A stretch of 64,000 bases of DNA. Origin: DATHTS01 sp041940425 (GTDB taxonomy: Bacteria > Acidobacteriota > Blastocatellia > Pyrinomonadales > Pyrinomonadaceae). The position numbers were made by a program, and so were the translations under genes. Positions 62,789 to 64,000 of this stretch are shown here, piece after piece (position 1 is the first letter of the stretch; the number at the start of each line of letters is the position of its first letter). Under the pieces are notes generated by a model. That model searched no databases. It saw only the letters and a program-made list of their open reading frames with translations, and was not told the origin of the DNA. The DNA is taken from assembly GCA_041940425.1 (NCBI GenBank), contig JBGTSF010000016.1, positions 1 through 64,000 on the forward strand. Direction: 5' to 3'.

Positions 62789-64000
62789 TCAAGTAATTCT
62801 TTTCACCTTTTGCATCACTTCATTCAAATCAATTTCACTCACACCATCAATTTCCGCGCAGATTTCCATTAATAACCTATCCTGAGTGTTGCCTTTTTCT
62901 TTGGCGACCGCGTAGGGCAAGTCTTCGCGGAATGTAACCATCGAGTATTTGGAAAAGTAATCCGGGAAAGTTTGTTCTAATTTTGTTTCCAATGCGCGTT
63001 TTTTCTGAAAGACGGGATCGGCGACCGCGTCGCGCATTTCATAGAAATTTTCCTTCGCCATATCGCAGATCGCGTCGGCGTTCGGTTTACGCTCAGCGGC
63101 AAATTCTTCAAAGATCGCTTCCCAATTTTCTGCGTTATGTTTTCCCATAATCGAATCGAGAATGCGGCAGTCTTCAAACGCGCAGTTCATTCCCTGTCCG
63201 TAAAACGGCACCATCGCGTGCGCCGCGTCGCCGAGCAGAAGAGCTTTCCCGCCGACATTCCAAGGGAAACATTTGATCGTGCCGAGATTTCCCGTCGGGT
63301 TGGTGAAAAATTCTTTTGTCAGATCGGGCATCAGAGGAATCGCGTCAGGGAAGTTTGTTTGGAAAAATTCGAGCAGAGATTTTTCGTCGGTTAGCTGCTC
63401 GAAACTCGGCTCTGTAGCAGAAGCCTGCGCGTCAGCAAGGGCGGAATCCGATTCAAGAGAATTTCCACCCTTGCTGACGCGCGGGTTTCCGCTTTCGTGC
63501 GCGAGAAACAGCGTGCAGGTAAAACTGCCGTCGAAATTCGGCAGGGCGATCATTAAAAACTCGTGCCGCGCCCAGATGTGCAGGGCATTTTTTTCCATTA
63601 AGAATTCGCCGTCGGCGTTTTGGCGGGCAGGATGCCCGCGCTCCAGTTCCGATGCGGGCGGAATAGATAATTCCTTGTAGCCGTGCGCGAGAAAATCCTG
63701 CGAGAAATCAAAGCGTTCGACGCATCCGCGATTGTTCAACATCGCGCGGCGGACAGCCGAGCCTGCGCCGTCAGTGGCGATCAGCGTCTCGCCTTTGACC
63801 GTAAAACGCTCGCCCGTTTTCGTGTTTTCGATCAGAGCCTCGCCCGTCGAGCAATCGAAATCAACGCATCTTTGATGAAAGAAAAATTTCGATTCCGCGT
63901 AATTGTCGGCTTCATTTATCAAAGCGATGTTCAGACCGCCGCGCGAAACGGAATTGATATATTCGCCCTCGCGTCCCGAATACGGCAGAAATTTCGTCTC
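62789..64000 (-). CDS. kmo: Kynurenine 3-monooxygenase (N-terminus outside the window)
   Basis: A C-terminal 403 residues of a FAD-dependent hydroxylase; the frame stays open to base 64000. It reads EYINSVSRGGLN, LIATDGAGSAVRRAM (FAD-linked GAGS) and ALLLGDAAHAMVPFYGQGMN followed by CAFEDC (the second FAD motif). The SVSRG segment and PFYGQGMN are characteristic of kynurenine 3-monooxygenase, which converts kynurenine to 3-hydroxykynurenine in tryptophan breakdown or the NAD route. About 74 bp near residue 170-194 of this fragment are a palindromic repeat in frame (HESGNPRVSKGGNSLESDSA). Last gene in the window. Confidence 0.88.
   Translation of the reverse strand, partial: ETKFLPYSGREGEYINSVSRGGLNIALINEADNYAESKFFFHQRCVDFDCSTGEALIENTKTGERFTVKGETLIATDGAGSAVRRAMLNNRGCVERFDFSQDFLAHGYKELSIPPASELERGHPARQNADGEFLMEKNALHIWARHEFLMIALPNFDGSFTCTLFLAHESGNPRVSKGGNSLESDSALADAQASATEPSFEQLTDEKSLLEFFQTNFPDAIPLMPDLTKEFFTNPTGNLGTIKCFPWNVGGKALLLGDAAHAMVPFYGQGMNCAFEDCRILDSIMGKHNAENWEAIFEEFAAERKPNADAICDMAKENFYEMRDAVADPVFQKKRALETKLEQTFPDYFSKYSMVTFREDLPYAVAKEKGNTQDRLLMEICAEIDGVSEIDLNEVMQKVKRIT
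63418..63491. repeat. Intragenic copy of the 28-bp-arm palindromic element
   Basis: Arms 63418-63445 and 63464-63491 match the intergenic element at 42146-42220 with a few changes, loop 18 nt. It lies inside kmo without breaking the frame, adding about 25 residues between CTLFLAH and the conserved EPSFEQLTDEKSLL. Confidence 0.9.

Noticed and set aside
1..64000. tRNA or rRNA genes
   Set aside because: No T-loop GTTCRANNC with a matching acceptor stem and no rRNA-like conserved blocks were noticed in intergenic regions.

Overview
The window looks like chromosome from an Acidobacteriota bacterium, most likely class Blastocatellia (Pyrinomonadales-like). This is an inference from gene content, not from a marker gene: a DUF1800/DUF1501 pair, winged-helix/TPR regulators, Ser/Thr kinases with ADARSDIYALG-type subdomains, secreted TPR/TonB proteins, LpxK (a Gram-negative envelope) and msrPQ under an ECF sigma factor. 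Coding density is high, base composition is moderate, and no rRNA, tRNA, IS transposase, phage or CRISPR was seen. Both ends are cut: hutG at the left, behind an alien GC-rich stub, and kmo at the right.

Layout. 1-5.5 kb: N-formylglutamate amidohydrolase fragment; an AtuA-like (DUF1446) protein whose small C-terminal partner is encoded 2 kb away in a Nudix / DUF1648 / AtuA-C / epoxide-hydrolase operon. 5.6-7.5 kb: a 53-codon gene, a long non-coding stretch with a candidate structured RNA or MITE, and an Ig-domain membrane protein. 7.6-20 kb: pyruvate kinase, an AlbA_2 protein, DUF1800+DUF1501, ankyrin, RDD, GH15, and three tandem paralogous secreted proteins. 20-30 kb: a winged-helix/TPR protein broken by an amber codon, crotonases, PBP1 behind a sigma-54-type promoter, a GT-C/TPR membrane protein, and a DnaC-like ATPase. 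30-33.5 kb: ECF sigma, anti-sigma, msrP, an unknown gene and msrQ. 33.5-39.4 kb: kinase, pseudokinase, TPR-TonB protein and cupin. 39.6-41.2 kb: a single integron gene cassette carrying a secreted trypsin-like protease, with a complete attC and no integrase. 41.5-47 kb: FN3 protein, duplicated-domain protein, DeoC and RpiB with microcompartment-cargo-like N-termini, Uma2 and Hpt. 47-54 kb: M43 protease, esterase, methyltransferase, PDZ-containing O-antigen-ligase-like protein, a broken MazEF, aminotransferase and a BON lipoprotein. 54-64 kb: LpxK, a HELGH protein, TrpD/TrpG, SpoIID, dienelactone hydrolase, an intact MazEF-type pair, a PD-(D/E)XK-like protein and kynurenine 3-monooxygenase.

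The most striking content is the repeats. (1) Two arrays of seven 21-bp units, 40 kb apart, share their head unit and phase and lie just upstream of plus-strand genes. (2) Heptanucleotide tandem repeats of many different unit sequences are usually arranged as hairpins between genes, and several are inserted in frame in three enzymes. (3) Long inverted repeats with 28-30 bp perfect arms recur; two copies differ by changes mirrored in both arms, and one copy of another palindrome sits inside kmo. With the integron cassette, these suggest a genome shaped by small non-autonomous elements rather than by IS elements.

Functionally the window mixes housekeeping genes (pyk, mrc/PBP1, lpxK, hpt, trpGD), envelope and secreted proteins, stress response (msrPQ) and small accessory modules (toxin-antitoxin pairs, the cassette, AT-rich orphan genes).
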